From JAENVU01 sp963756815 (GTDB taxonomy: Bacteria; Actinomycetota; Acidimicrobiia; IMCC26256; JAENVU01), in NCBI GenBank assembly GCA_963756815.1, contig CAVWPR010000016.1, forward strand, positions 1 through 64,000: a stretch of DNA of 64,000 nucleotides, in the 5' to 3' direction. Below are positions 39,373 to 48,940 of this stretch, piece by piece. How positions within the stretch are numbered: the first letter of the stretch is position 1; every line of letters begins with the position of its first letter. Both the position numbers and the translations under genes were made by a program. Under the pieces are notes generated by a model. The model ran no database searches. It was not told where the DNA came from and saw only the letters and a list, made by a program, of their open reading frames with translations.

Positions 39373-39945
39373 TCAGGGCACCTGGTTCCAGCGGCGGATC
39401 GCCCGGTAGTCGTGCTCGTGGCCGAGCACGCTGATCGAGCCCGCCTCGAGGGCGAGCACCTTCCCGGCCGACGGGTCGAGCCCGAGCGCGCACACGGCGA
39501 GGATCCGCAGGACGTGGGCATGGGCGAAGAGCACGACCCGCCCGTCGACCGCGTCGATCCGGTCGAGCACCCGGCCCACGCGCACGGCGACGCCGTCGAG
39601 CGACTCACCGTCGACGATGGGATCGGACCACACGCTCCAGCCCGGGACCTCCCGGCGGATCTCCGCGGTCGTACGTCCCTCGTAGACGCCGTAGTCCCAC
39701 TCTCGAAGGTCGTCGAGCACCTCGGCGTCGGCGAAGCCGGCGATCCGGGCCGTGTCGCGGGCCCGGACCAACGGGCTGGTGAAGGCCGCGGCGAACGCCT
39801 GCCGGTCGAGCGGCTTGTACAGCGCGGCGGCGTCGCGTCGCCCCTCGTCGGTGAGCGGCAGGTCGGTGCGCCCGGTGTGCTGACGCGTCGCCGTCCACTC
39901 GGTGGCGCCGTGCCGAACCAGCCAGATCTCGTCAGGCCCCGTCAT
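39373..39945 (-). CDS. Histidine phosphatase family protein
   Basis: An intact 190-residue phosphoglycerate-mutase-like phosphatase. LVRHGATEWT holds the catalytic RHG His, FTSPLVRARDTA the second Arg, REWDYGVYEGRT the acid/base Glu, and VVLFAHAHVLRILA the second His. It starts six bases after the rpiA stop and is the last gene of the pentose phosphate operon. A sugar phosphate is a reasonable substrate by context. No lactonase features are present, so it is not 6-phosphogluconolactonase. Confidence 0.85.
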   Translation of the reverse strand: MTGPDEIWLVRHGATEWTATRQHTGRTDLPLTDEGRRDAAALYKPLDRQAFAAAFTSPLVRARDTARIAGFADAEVLDDLREWDYGVYEGRTTAEIRREVPGWSVWSDPIVDGESLDGVAVRVGRVLDRIDAVDGRVVLFAHAHVLRILAVCALGLDPSAGKVLALEAGSISVLGHEHDYRAIRRWNQVP

Positions 39946-39951
39946 CGACGC

Positions 39952-40650
39952 CTACGGACGCGTGCGGTGCTCGACGCCCGCCGGGCCTGCGACGAGGAGG
40001 TCGGTCGCGAGACCGAGGAACAGCCCGTGCTCCACGATCCCGGCGCGCCGGTCGAGGAGTGCCGCGAGCCGGGCCGGGTCCGCGATCGCGCCGAACGCGC
40101 AGTCGAGCACCCAGTTCCCCTCGTCGGTCACGAACTCGGCGCCGTCGGCGCCACGCCGCACGGTGACGGTCGCGCCCATGTCGTCGAGGTACTCGGCCTC
40201 GGGTCGCCAGCCGAACTGCGCGACCTCCACCGGCAGCACGCTGCGGGTGCCGAGCTGCGGCGACGGCTTCGTGTGGTCGACGACGATGACCTCGCGCACG
40301 CTCGCCTGCGCCACCATCTTCTCGCGCCAGAGCGCCCCGCCCGCGCCCTTGACGAGGTCGAGCGAGTCGTCGACCTCGTCGGCGCCGTCGATCGTGAGAT
40401 CGACCACGGGGTGCTCGGCGAGCGTGGTCAGCGGGACGTTGCGCACGATGGCCTCCGCCTCGCTCGCGCGCGACGTGGGGATGCCGAGGACCTCGCGCAG
40501 GTCGCCGCTCTCGATGCGCGCACCGATCGCACGGATCGTGTGAACCGCGGTGCTGCCGGTGCCGAGCCCGACGATCATGCCGGACTCGACCCACGACGCC
40601 GCGAGCTCCCCCGCGGCCTGCTTCTGCCCGTCGACCTCCACGTCACTCAT
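39952..40650 (-). CDS. rpiA: Ribose-5-phosphate isomerase A
   Basis: An intact 232-residue RpiA. Family motifs are IVGLGTGSTAVH, LTIDGADEVDD with the catalytic Asp pair, KGAGGALWREKM with the catalytic Lys/Glu, and a Gly-rich closing segment. It interconverts ribulose-5-phosphate and ribose-5-phosphate in the cytoplasm. The ATG follows GAGGAGC with four bases spacing. It sits 22 bp after zwf, giving the order pgi-gnd-zwf-rpiA. Confidence 0.95.
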   Translation of the reverse strand: MSDVEVDGQKQAAGELAASWVESGMIVGLGTGSTAVHTIRAIGARIESGDLREVLGIPTSRASEAEAIVRNVPLTTLAEHPVVDLTIDGADEVDDSLDLVKGAGGALWREKMVAQASVREVIVVDHTKPSPQLGTRSVLPVEVAQFGWRPEAEYLDDMGATVTVRRGADGAEFVTDEGNWVLDCAFGAIADPARLAALLDRRAGIVEHGLFLGLATDLLVAGPAGVEHRTRP

Positions 40651-40672
40651 CGCTGCTCCTCGTCGTCGCGCC

Positions 40673-42077
40673 TCATGCGGATCCCGGCTTCACGACCGGG
40701 TCGTGCCAACCGCCGTCGTGGAGGATCAGACCGTCGGCCTCGGCCGGGCCCCACGTCCCGGGCTCGTACGGCAACACCCGCGAGTGACGGGTCAGGACCT
40801 TGTCCACCACGCGCCAGGCCTCCTCGACGCCGTCCTCGCGCGCGAACAGCAGCCCCTCGCCGCGGATCGCGTCACCGATGAGCCGCTCGTAGGGGCTCAT
40901 CTCGTCGGGGAAGTCGTTGCAGAGGAACAGCTCCCGCAGCTCGCCCACCATCGCCTCGCCCGGCAGCTTCGCCCGGGCACCGATCGCGATCGAGATCTCC
41001 GGCGTGAACCGGAACCGCACGTAGTTGCCGTGACCCTCGGGCATGTCGGAGTCGGTGAAGACGCGCTGCGGCGGTGCGTTCAGCTCGACGTGGACCTCGG
41101 TGCAGCGGACCGGCATCTCCTTGCCGGCGCGGATGTACCAGGGCACCCCGGACCACCGCCACGAGTTGATGTGGAGCCGGCACGCGGCGTAGGTCTCGAC
41201 GTCGGAGTCCGACGCGACGCCCGGCTCGGACCGGTAGCCGTCGAACTGGCCCCGCACGAGGTCGTGCGGCGCCATGGTGTCGACCGCGGCGAACACGCGC
41301 TCCTTGGCGTCGCGCAGCGCCATCTCGCCCATTCCCAACGGCGGTTCCATCGCGAGCAGCGCGACCATCTGGAACAGGTGGTTCTGCACCACGTCGCGCA
41401 GCGCCCCGACCTCCTCGTAGAACGCACCGCGGCCCTGCACGCCGAAGTCCTCGGCCATCGTGATCTGCACGCTCGAGACGTAGTTCCGGTTCCAGATCGG
41501 CTCGAGGAACGAGTTGGCGAATCGGAAGTAGAGGAGGTTCTGCACCTCCTCCTTGCCGAGGAAGTGGTCGATCCGGAAGACGCGGTCCTCCGGGAACACG
41601 GAGTGGATGATCCGGTTCAGCTCCTGCGCCGATGCGAGATCCCGACCGAACGGCTTCTCGACGATCAGCCGCGCGTTGTCGGCCGCGCCCGACGCGCCGA
41701 GCGACTCGACGACCGGTCCGAACATGCTCGGCGGGATCGCGAGGTAGTGCGCCGGCGCGGACGCGCCCACGTTGTCGAGCTCGGCCTTCAGCTTCCGGAA
41801 CGTCTCGGGGTCGCCGTACTCGCCGTGCACGTAGTGCATCGAGCTCATCAGGTGGTCGAGCGCCTTCGCGTCGGTGATACCGCCGTGCTCCTCGATGCTG
41901 GCGCGCATGCGCTCCTCGAACGCGACGAGCTTGAGCGCGTCGCGGGCGATGCCGATGACCGGCACGTCGAGGCGACCGTGACGCGCCATCGCGTACAGCG
42001 CCGGGATCGTCATCTTGTAGCCGAGGTCCCCCGTCGCGCCGAACCAGCACAGCGCGTCGGCCCGTCCGATCCCGCGG

Positions 42078-42094
<17 letters not shown>
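40673..42094 (-). CDS. zwf: Glucose-6-phosphate 1-dehydrogenase
   Basis: An intact 473-residue G6PDH. LCWFGATGDLGYKM is the dinucleotide-binding loop, RLIVEKPFGRDL the conserved Lys region, and FRIDHFLGKEEVQN the active-site signature with the catalytic His. It makes 6-phosphogluconolactone and NAD(P)H, feeding the 6-phosphogluconate dehydrogenase encoded just upstream. The ATG at 42094 overlaps the gnd stop by 17 bases. No opcA or phosphogluconolactonase gene is in this cluster. Confidence 0.95.
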
Positions 42095-43088
<994 letters not shown>

Positions 43089-43196
43089 CAGTTGCTCCTT
43101 CTTCCTTCTGCTCGGCGCAGCGCGCCGGGCCACGGACATTCCGCCTGCGACCGCCGGCGGCGGAGCGAGTCGAGCGCGTCGTTCGTCGCCGGCGGC

Positions 43197-44817
43197 TCAT
43201 GGCGTCGTCCGCAGCGCGGTACCGGCGGATCAGTTCGTCGGTCGAGGAATCGTGTGCGAGGGGACCGTCGGACTGCAGCTCGGGCACGATCCGCTGCGCG
43301 AGCTGCTTGCCGAGCTCCACACCCCACTGGTCGAACGAGTTGATGCCCCAGATCGCCCCCTGGGTGAACACCTTGTGCTCGTACAGGGCGACGAGCTGAC
43401 CGAGCGTGTTCGGCGTGAGCTCGGGCAGCAGCAGGACCGACGACGGGTGGTTGCCCGCGAAGACCCGGTGCGGCGCCTGCGCGGGCGCCACGCCGTCGGC
43501 GAGCACCTCGTCGAGCGTCTTGCCGAACGCGAGGGCCTCGGGCTGCGCGATGAGGTTGGCGACGAGCAGGTCCTGGTGCGGACCGAGCGGCTCGGCCGCC
43601 CGCGCGATCCCGATGAAGTCGGCCGGGATCAGCTTCGTGCCCTGGTGGATCAGCTGGTAGTAGGCGTGCTGGCCGTTCGTGCCGGCCTGACCCCACACGA
43701 TCGGGCCGGTGGAGAGCTCCACCGGGTCACCGGCGAGCGTGACCGACTTCCCGTTGCTCTCCATGTCGAGCTGCTGGAAGTACGCCGGCAGGTGCGCGAG
43801 GTACTGGCTGTACGGCAGCACCGCGAGCGTCTCGGCGCCGAAGCAGTCGTCGTACCAGACCCCGATGAGGCCCATGAGGATCGGCAGGTTGGTCTCGACC
43901 GGCGCGGTGCGGAAGTGCTCGTCCATCAGGTGGAACCCGGCGAGCATCTCGTCGAAGTGGTCCGGTCCGATCGCGAGCATCAGCGAGAGCCCGATCGCGG
44001 AGTCGAAGGAGTACCGGCCGCCGACCCAGTCCCAGAAGCCGAACATGTTGGCCGGGTCGATGCCGAACGCGGTCACCTCCGCCTCGTTCGTCGACACCGC
44101 CACGAAGTGCTTCGCCACCGCGGCGTCGTCACCGAGCGTCGCGAGCGACCACTCGCGTGCCGTCCGCGCGTTCGTCATCGTCTCGAGGGTCGTGAACGTC
44201 TTGGACGCGATGATGAAGAGCGTCGTCTCCGGGTCCAGGTCACGCGTGGCCTCGCGGAAGTCCGCACCGTCCACGTTCGACACGAAGCGGTAGGTCATCG
44301 AGCGATCGGTGTAGGGCGCGAGCGCGGTGGTGGCCATGCGCGGGCCGAGATCGCTGCCGCCGATCCCCACGTTCACGATCGCTTCGATGCGCCGCCCGGT
44401 GTGGCCGGTCCACTCCCCGCTGCGTACGCGGTCGGCGAACGCGCGCATGCGGTCGAGCACCGCATGGACCTCGGGCACGACGTTCACGCCGTCGACCTCG
44501 ATGACCGCGTCGCGCGGGGCCCGCAGCGCGACGTGGAGCACCGCGCGGCCCTCCGTGACGTTGATCTTCTCGCCCCGGAACATCGCGTCGCGGCGTTCCT
44601 CGACCCCCGCGCGGCGGGCCACTGCCGCGAGCCGCGTCATCGTCTCCGCGTTGATCCGGTGCTTCGAGTAGTCGAGCACGATGTCGCCCGCCTGCGCCAC
44701 GAATCGGGTGCCGCGGGACGGGTCCTCGGCGAACAGGTCCCGGAGGTGGCGGTCCGACAGCTCCGCGTGGTGCGCGAGCAGCGCGCGCCACTCCTCGGTC
44801 TCGACGATGCCGGCCAT
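43197..44817 (-). CDS. pgi: Glucose-6-phosphate isomerase (C-terminal frame break)
   Basis: About 539 residues. Signatures are IVNVGIGGSDLGP, WDWVGGRYSFDSAIGLSLML (PGI signature) and WGINSFDQWGVELGKQLA near the C-terminus. It interconverts glucose-6-phosphate and fructose-6-phosphate. In the printed frame the protein never stops before running into gnd. Removing one base near 43215 gives RRYR-LRTTP and a stop at 43197-43199, the usual length for the family. The ATG lies six bases after TAAGAT with no Shine-Dalgarno, a leaderless start for the whole pentose phosphate operon. Confidence 0.93.
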
Positions 44818-44823
44818 CGTCGG

Positions 44824-44829
44824 ATCTTA
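44824..44829 (-). promoter_or_regulatory. -10 element of pgi-gnd-zwf-rpiA operon (leaderless)
   Basis: TAAGAT on the minus strand, six bases before ATG 44817. Confidence 0.65.
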
Positions 44830-44842
44830 CGGTCGGACCCCC

Positions 44843-45601
44843 TCAGCCGAGGTCCACCAACCGGCTCAAGCCGAGCGAGTCGAGCAGATCGGTGAGCCGG
44901 CCGGTGAGCCAGGCGAGCCGGTCCATCATCAGGAGCACGCCGAAGACGAACAGGATCGCGGCCGACACGAGCGTGATCATGCGAAGGTGCCGACGCAGGA
45001 AGCCGAGCGCGCCGGCCGACGCCCCGAAGGCGATGCCCACCGCGAGGAACGACACCCCCATGCCGATCGAGTACGCGGCGAGGAGCGCGACCGCGCGCGC
45101 GGACGTCTGCGTGGCCGCGGCGCCGAAGACCGCAGCGAGCACCGGCCCGAGGCACGGCGACCAGCCGAACCCGAACGCGGCGCCCATGATCGGCGCGGTC
45201 GCCCAGCCGAAGCGGCGGGTGACGACGATGCGCTTCTCCGGGTACAGCCGCGGCGCCATGATCAGCTGCGACCCGGCGAGGTACAGCGCCATGACGATGA
45301 TGATCGCCCCGGACACACGCGTGAGCGTCTGCTGGTTGTCGAACGCGGCCTGACCGATCGCGCTCGCGGCCAACCCGAGGACCGTGAACACCGTGCCGAA
45401 ACCGAGGGTGAAGAGCGCGGTCATCACCGCGACTCGCCCCAGGCGCTCGTGGCCGCCCTCGTCGAGCTCGGCGATCGAGAATCCGGTGACGACGCTCAGG
45501 TATCCGGGCACCATCGGCAGCACGCACGGCGACAGGATCGAGATGATGCCGCCGCCGAACGCGAGGACGACGCCGACGTTCTCGGAGGTGACCGCCAACA
45601 C
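44843..45601 (-). CDS. CcdA-type cytochrome c biogenesis / thiol-disulfide transporter
   Basis: An intact 252-residue membrane protein with six hydrophobic segments. Two membrane cysteines sit in the family motifs LSPCVLPMVPGYLS (first helix) and WSPCLGPVLAAV (fourth helix), which shuttle electrons from cytoplasmic thioredoxin to extracytoplasmic partners. No thioredoxin-like or ResB gene is adjacent. The GTG start follows TAGCCT by seven bases, and that hexamer overlaps the last codon of the methyltransferase, so it has its own internal promoter. Confidence 0.87.
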   Translation of the reverse strand: MLAVTSENVGVVLAFGGGIISILSPCVLPMVPGYLSVVTGFSIAELDEGGHERLGRVAVMTALFTLGFGTVFTVLGLAASAIGQAAFDNQQTLTRVSGAIIIVMALYLAGSQLIMAPRLYPEKRIVVTRRFGWATAPIMGAAFGFGWSPCLGPVLAAVFGAAATQTSARAVALLAAYSIGMGVSFLAVGIAFGASAGALGFLRRHLRMITLVSAAILFVFGVLLMMDRLAWLTGRLTDLLDSLGLSRLVDLG

Positions 45602-45608
45602 CGGGGAG

Positions 45609-45614
45609 AGGCTA
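45609..45614 (-). promoter_or_regulatory. -10 element of ccdA-type gene (leaderless)
   Basis: TAGCCT on the minus strand, seven bases before GTG 45601; it overlaps the methyltransferase stop codon. Confidence 0.5.
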
Positions 45615-46580
45615 GGAGGTGGTCGGAGACGTGCTCCGGTCGTGGAGCAACCCGCGGTGGGCGACGTCGTCGCGCGCCGCGGCGATGCGCTGCTCCGCGA
45701 GCGCCACGTAGCTCGGATCGGTCTCGAACCCGAGGAAGTGGCGGCCGTTCTGCACCGCGGCGACCGCAGTCGTGCCCGAGCCCATGAAGGGATCGAGCAC
45801 GACGTCGTCGACGTACGTGAAGAGGCGGATGCAACGGCCCGGGAGGTCCACGGGGAACGGCGCCGGATGCCCCACACGCTTCGCGCTCTCGGGCGAGATG
45901 TGCCACACGTCGAGCGTGGCCTCCATGAACTCTTCCTTGGTGATCGTGTTCTCGTGCGGGAGCCCGCGCTTCGTGCGCTCGGGGCGGCCGACGGCCCGGT
46001 CGAACCGACCCTTGCTGGCGATCACGAGGCGCTCGCTGAGGTCGCGCAGCACCGGATTGGCCGCGCTCTGGAACGAGCCCCACGCGGTGGACCCGGTGGC
46101 ACCCTTCCCCTTCACCCACACCACCTCGCCGCGCAACAACAGCCCGAGGTCGTCCTGCAGGATGGCGGTGACGTCCGCCGCCAGTGATCGGTACGGCTTG
46201 CGGCCCAGGTTCGCCACGTTCACCGCGATCCGTCCGCCCGGCTCGAGCACGCGTGCACACTCGGCGAAGACGTCGCGCAGCATCTCGAGGTACGCGACGT
46301 AGTCGGAGGGGATGTGCCCCTTGCCCATCTCCTCCTCGTACGCCTTGCCCGCGAAGTACGGCGGCGAGGTGACCACGAGGGCCACGCACGCATCAGGGAT
46401 CTCGGTCATGGCACGCGCGTCGCCGACCACGATCCGGTCGACCTCGGGACACGACGCCACCCGGTCGTCGTCGGAGATGGTCGGCGCGGTGAAGCGCTCG
46501 TAGAACGCACTCGCGTCGTGACTCTCGCGACGGCCCGCGCCGAAGTTGGACGTGGACGTCGGACGACGTCGCGGTGGCAT
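45612..46580 (-). CDS. DNA methyltransferase, beta class (SPPY, N4-cytosine or N6-adenine)
   Basis: An intact 322-residue enzyme. The catalytic motif IV TSPPYF is at 71-76 and the SAM-binding motif I DPFMGSGTT at 263-271; the order IV before I defines the beta class. SPPY is more common in N4-cytosine enzymes, DPPY in N6-adenine ones. The target-recognition region would lie between, about residues 120-240. No restriction endonuclease gene is adjacent, so it appears to be an orphan methyltransferase. The ATG is six bases after TACCGT. Confidence 0.88.
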   Translation of the reverse strand: MPPRRRPTSTSNFGAGRRESHDASAFYERFTAPTISDDDRVASCPEVDRIVVGDARAMTEIPDACVALVVTSPPYFAGKAYEEEMGKGHIPSDYVAYLEMLRDVFAECARVLEPGGRIAVNVANLGRKPYRSLAADVTAILQDDLGLLLRGEVVWVKGKGATGSTAWGSFQSAANPVLRDLSERLVIASKGRFDRAVGRPERTKRGLPHENTITKEEFMEATLDVWHISPESAKRVGHPAPFPVDLPGRCIRLFTYVDDVVLDPFMGSGTTAVAAVQNGRHFLGFETDPSYVALAEQRIAAARDDVAHRGLLHDRSTSPTTS

Positions 46581-46584
46581 CGGC

Positions 46585-47445
46585 CTACGGTACCGGGCGG
46601 CGCCGGGATCGGCGAAGGAGCAGGCCGCCGCCCACCAGCGCGACAGCAACGACGCCGAAGATCACGAGCGATCCGGCCCCGCCGCCGTCGTCGGTGGCAC
46701 CACTCGCGGCACCCGTCGCGGGCCGCCGGGCCCGGCGGCCCGCGACCTCGGCCGCGACGCGCTCGGAGTTCGCGGTCGCCGGACCGAGCGTCGTGGTCGT
46801 GGTGCTCGCGGCGGCGAGGGCGCGCGCCACCGCCTCCGGGTCCAGGCTCGTCGGCGGCGTCGCCGCCCCGGCGGTGCCGGCACCGGCCGGAGCACTCGCG
46901 CCGGTACCTCCCGCCGCGCCACTCGGCGGTGGCGCCACGCCCGGCGCGGCCGTGGTCGCGGTGGTGACCGGCGCCAGCCCGGCATAGGCGGGCGCGGTCC
47001 CGGTCCCGAACCTCCAGCCCTCGACGTCGCCGTCGTGGACCTGGGTAGCACCCGCACCGGCGCGCGAGTAGACGAACGTGGTCGTGCCCGCGGGCGCGCG
47101 GAAGTAGGCCCAGTAGCGGTTGTCGCCGTCGGCGCCGCCGAGGCAGTTGGCGCTCGCGTCGCGCCCGACCCCGAACAGGCGGCACACCGCGCCGCCCTGG
47201 CCGGCGAAGGAGTAGACGACGGGCTGCGCTCCCGCGAGCTCGAGCGCCCGCAGGCCGGTGATCGAGTCCTCGGAGAACGTGACGACCCGGTGGTAGGTCG
47301 CGCCGCCCGTCTCGACCACGACCATCGCCCGGTGCGGCACCGCTGCTGCGGCCGGCGCCGCGCCGAGACCGCCCGCGACGAGACCGCCGGACGCAAGTGC
47401 CATCAGGACGGCGATCGCGGCCACTGCCGCCCGAATCCGTGCCAT
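46585..47445 (-). CDS. Secreted, C-terminally anchored DUF4430-like protein under B12 riboswitch control
   Basis: An intact 286-residue protein. A signal peptide (about 1-36) leads a globular domain ending in NRYWAYFRAPAGTTTFVYS and VHDGDVEGWRFG, the pattern of DUF4430 domains related to transcobalamin-type binding modules. A Pro/Thr/Ala-rich linker (about 158-235), a membrane helix (about 262-276) and a basic tail anchor it to the cell surface. A cobalamin riboswitch lies in its leader, and a divergent ECF transporter is next door. A surface corrinoid-binding role is a reasoned inference. AGGAGG-like GGAGGTC precedes the ATG. Confidence 0.75.
   Translation of the reverse strand: MARIRAAVAAIAVLMALASGGLVAGGLGAAPAAAAVPHRAMVVVETGGATYHRVVTFSEDSITGLRALELAGAQPVVYSFAGQGGAVCRLFGVGRDASANCLGGADGDNRYWAYFRAPAGTTTFVYSRAGAGATQVHDGDVEGWRFGTGTAPAYAGLAPVTTATTAAPGVAPPPSGAAGGTGASAPAGAGTAGAATPPTSLDPEAVARALAAASTTTTTLGPATANSERVAAEVAGRRARRPATGAASGATDDGGGAGSLVIFGVVAVALVGGGLLLRRSRRRPVP
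46587..46592 (-). promoter_or_regulatory. -10 element of DNA methyltransferase gene (leaderless)
   Basis: TACCGT on the minus strand, six bases before ATG 46580; it overlaps the TAG stop of the DUF4430-like gene. Confidence 0.55.
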
Positions 47446-47537
47446 CTCGTGACCTCCGCCGGCCCCGTTCCTCGAGGGCCGCTGCTCGAGCCGCCCCTCG
47501 GGCGACGTCGTCGGATCACCGGCGAGCCGGTGGAACG

Positions 47538-47663
47538 CGGCGGTGGTCCTGGCTCACGACCGCCGTCTCGGCGGGCGCTCACAGTTGCGGGTCAGCGCCG
47601 GTCTCACACCGGCTTCCTCCACCAGGTGCCCGGGATCGACCCGGGCGCCGGGCCGCACCGCTC
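47538..47663 (-). promoter_or_regulatory. Cobalamin (adenosylcobalamin-type) riboswitch
   Basis: On the minus strand the leader contains the B12 box: GGAAGCCGGTG (47607-47617), then GCTGACCCGCAACTGTGA ending at 47579, and the downstream GAGCCAGGA element (47547-47555). P1 closes with GCGGTG (47656-47661) pairing to CACCGC (47540-47545). Just past the aptamer CACCGG-CTCG-CCGGTG can form a hairpin, and GGAGGTC lies before the downstream ATG. Control of the DUF4430-like gene, probably at translation, is inferred from these positions. It does not face the ECF genes. Confidence 0.92.
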
Positions 47664-47717
47664 CGATCCGGCTCGGGAGCTCGGTGTCGGGGTTGGGCGC
47701 GACCGCGTTCGAGCGGG

Positions 47718-47724
47718 CACCCTA
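47718..47724. promoter_or_regulatory. Bidirectional symmetric -10 (CACCCTA)
   Basis: On the plus strand CACCCT (47718-47723) ends six bases before ATG 47730 of the ECF T component. On the minus strand TAGGGT (47719-47724) is a good -10 for the riboswitch leader, placing transcription start near 47711. The two hexamers share five bases. Confidence 0.55.
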
Positions 47725-47729
47725 GGGGA

Positions 47730-48855
47730 ATGCACCGCCAGGCAGCAACGCCGCGACCGTGGCACTCCCTCGCCTGGTTGGGCTGGGCGATCGCGGCCGC
47801 GGCCTGCGTCCAGCTCGCACCGAGCCCGGTGTACGTCGTCCTCGTGATCGCGATCTGTTGGCTCGTCGTGGAGGCGCACGCACCCGACGGTCCCTACCGG
47901 CGCGCGTTCCCCGCGCTGATCGCGCTCGGCGTCGTCTTCGGGTTGTTCCGCGTCACCATCGCCGTGCTGACGACCCACAACGGCATCGACGTCTGGTTCA
48001 CCGTTGCCCCACGCCACGATGCCCGGCATCCTCGGCGGCTTCACGGTCGGCGGCACCGTCGAGTCGACCGTCGTGCTCCAGGCCCTCGCATCGAGCTTCA
48101 CGGTCGTCGGGATGATGGCGGTGTTCGGCGCGGCCAACGCCCTGTGGTCGCACTACGAGCTGGTGCAGTCGACGCCGCGCGCGTTCCACGAGCTCGGTGT
48201 CGTCGTGACCGTTGCGCTGGCGTTCGTCCCCGCGACCATCGAGTCGGTGCGCACGGTGCGCGAGGCCGACCTCGCCCGGACCGGTGGCCGGCCCGTCCGA
48301 CGCGGCCGACTGCTCCGGTCGGTCGTCCCGGTGCTCGAACGCGGGCTCGAGCGGGCGGTGGCGCTGTCGGAGTCCATGGACGCACGCGGCTTCGGCATCC
48401 GAGGACCGGCCCGCGCCGAGGCCGAGGCCGGCTGGTGCGCCCTGCTCGCGCTGCTGGCGCTGACGGCCGCCTTCCTCGCCGCGATCGGGCGGGCCACCAC
48501 CGCCGCCTCGGTCGCGGTCGTGGTGGGGATCGCCGCCCTCGGCGTCGGGATCTGGCGCGGCTCGCGCGGGACGCCTCGTCAGCACTACCGCCGGCGGCCG
48601 ATGGCGGCGGGCGACTGGTGGCTCGTCGCCACCGTCGCGCTCGCACCGATCGCGCTCGCGATCGCGTCGGCGACGGGCAACGACACGTTGGCCTGGTTCG
48701 CGAGCCCGTTGCGCTGGCCCCGCTTCGATCCCCTCGTCGGCCTCGCGCTCCTCCCGCTCCTCGCACCGCTCGCCCGCCGGGCGTGGACGCCGGCGGCCAC
48801 GGCCGTCACTCCTCCGCAACGGCTCGCACCGGCCGACCTCGAGGTCGCGCCGTGA
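47730..48855 (+). CDS. ECF transporter T component (CbiQ-like, frame break)
   Basis: About 374 residues. Six to eight hydrophobic segments surround the cytoplasmic coupling region, which contains AVALSESMDARGFG, matching the ARG motif (xARG) through which EcfT contacts the ATPases, preceded by SVVPVLERGLERA. The frame breaks near 48005; removing one base joins DVWFTV to LPHATMPGILGGFTV. The C-terminal extension after the ARG motif is longer than in simple CbiQ proteins. It leads the operon T - A/A' - S, next to a cobalamin riboswitch. Confidence 0.85.
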
Positions 48856-48940
48856 GCGCGGCCTCGACGCCGGTGCACCGACGCCGCGCCGGCCGAGCGG
48901 GGCCCGTCCGGGCCGCCCCACCGGGGCAGGAGGACACGGC

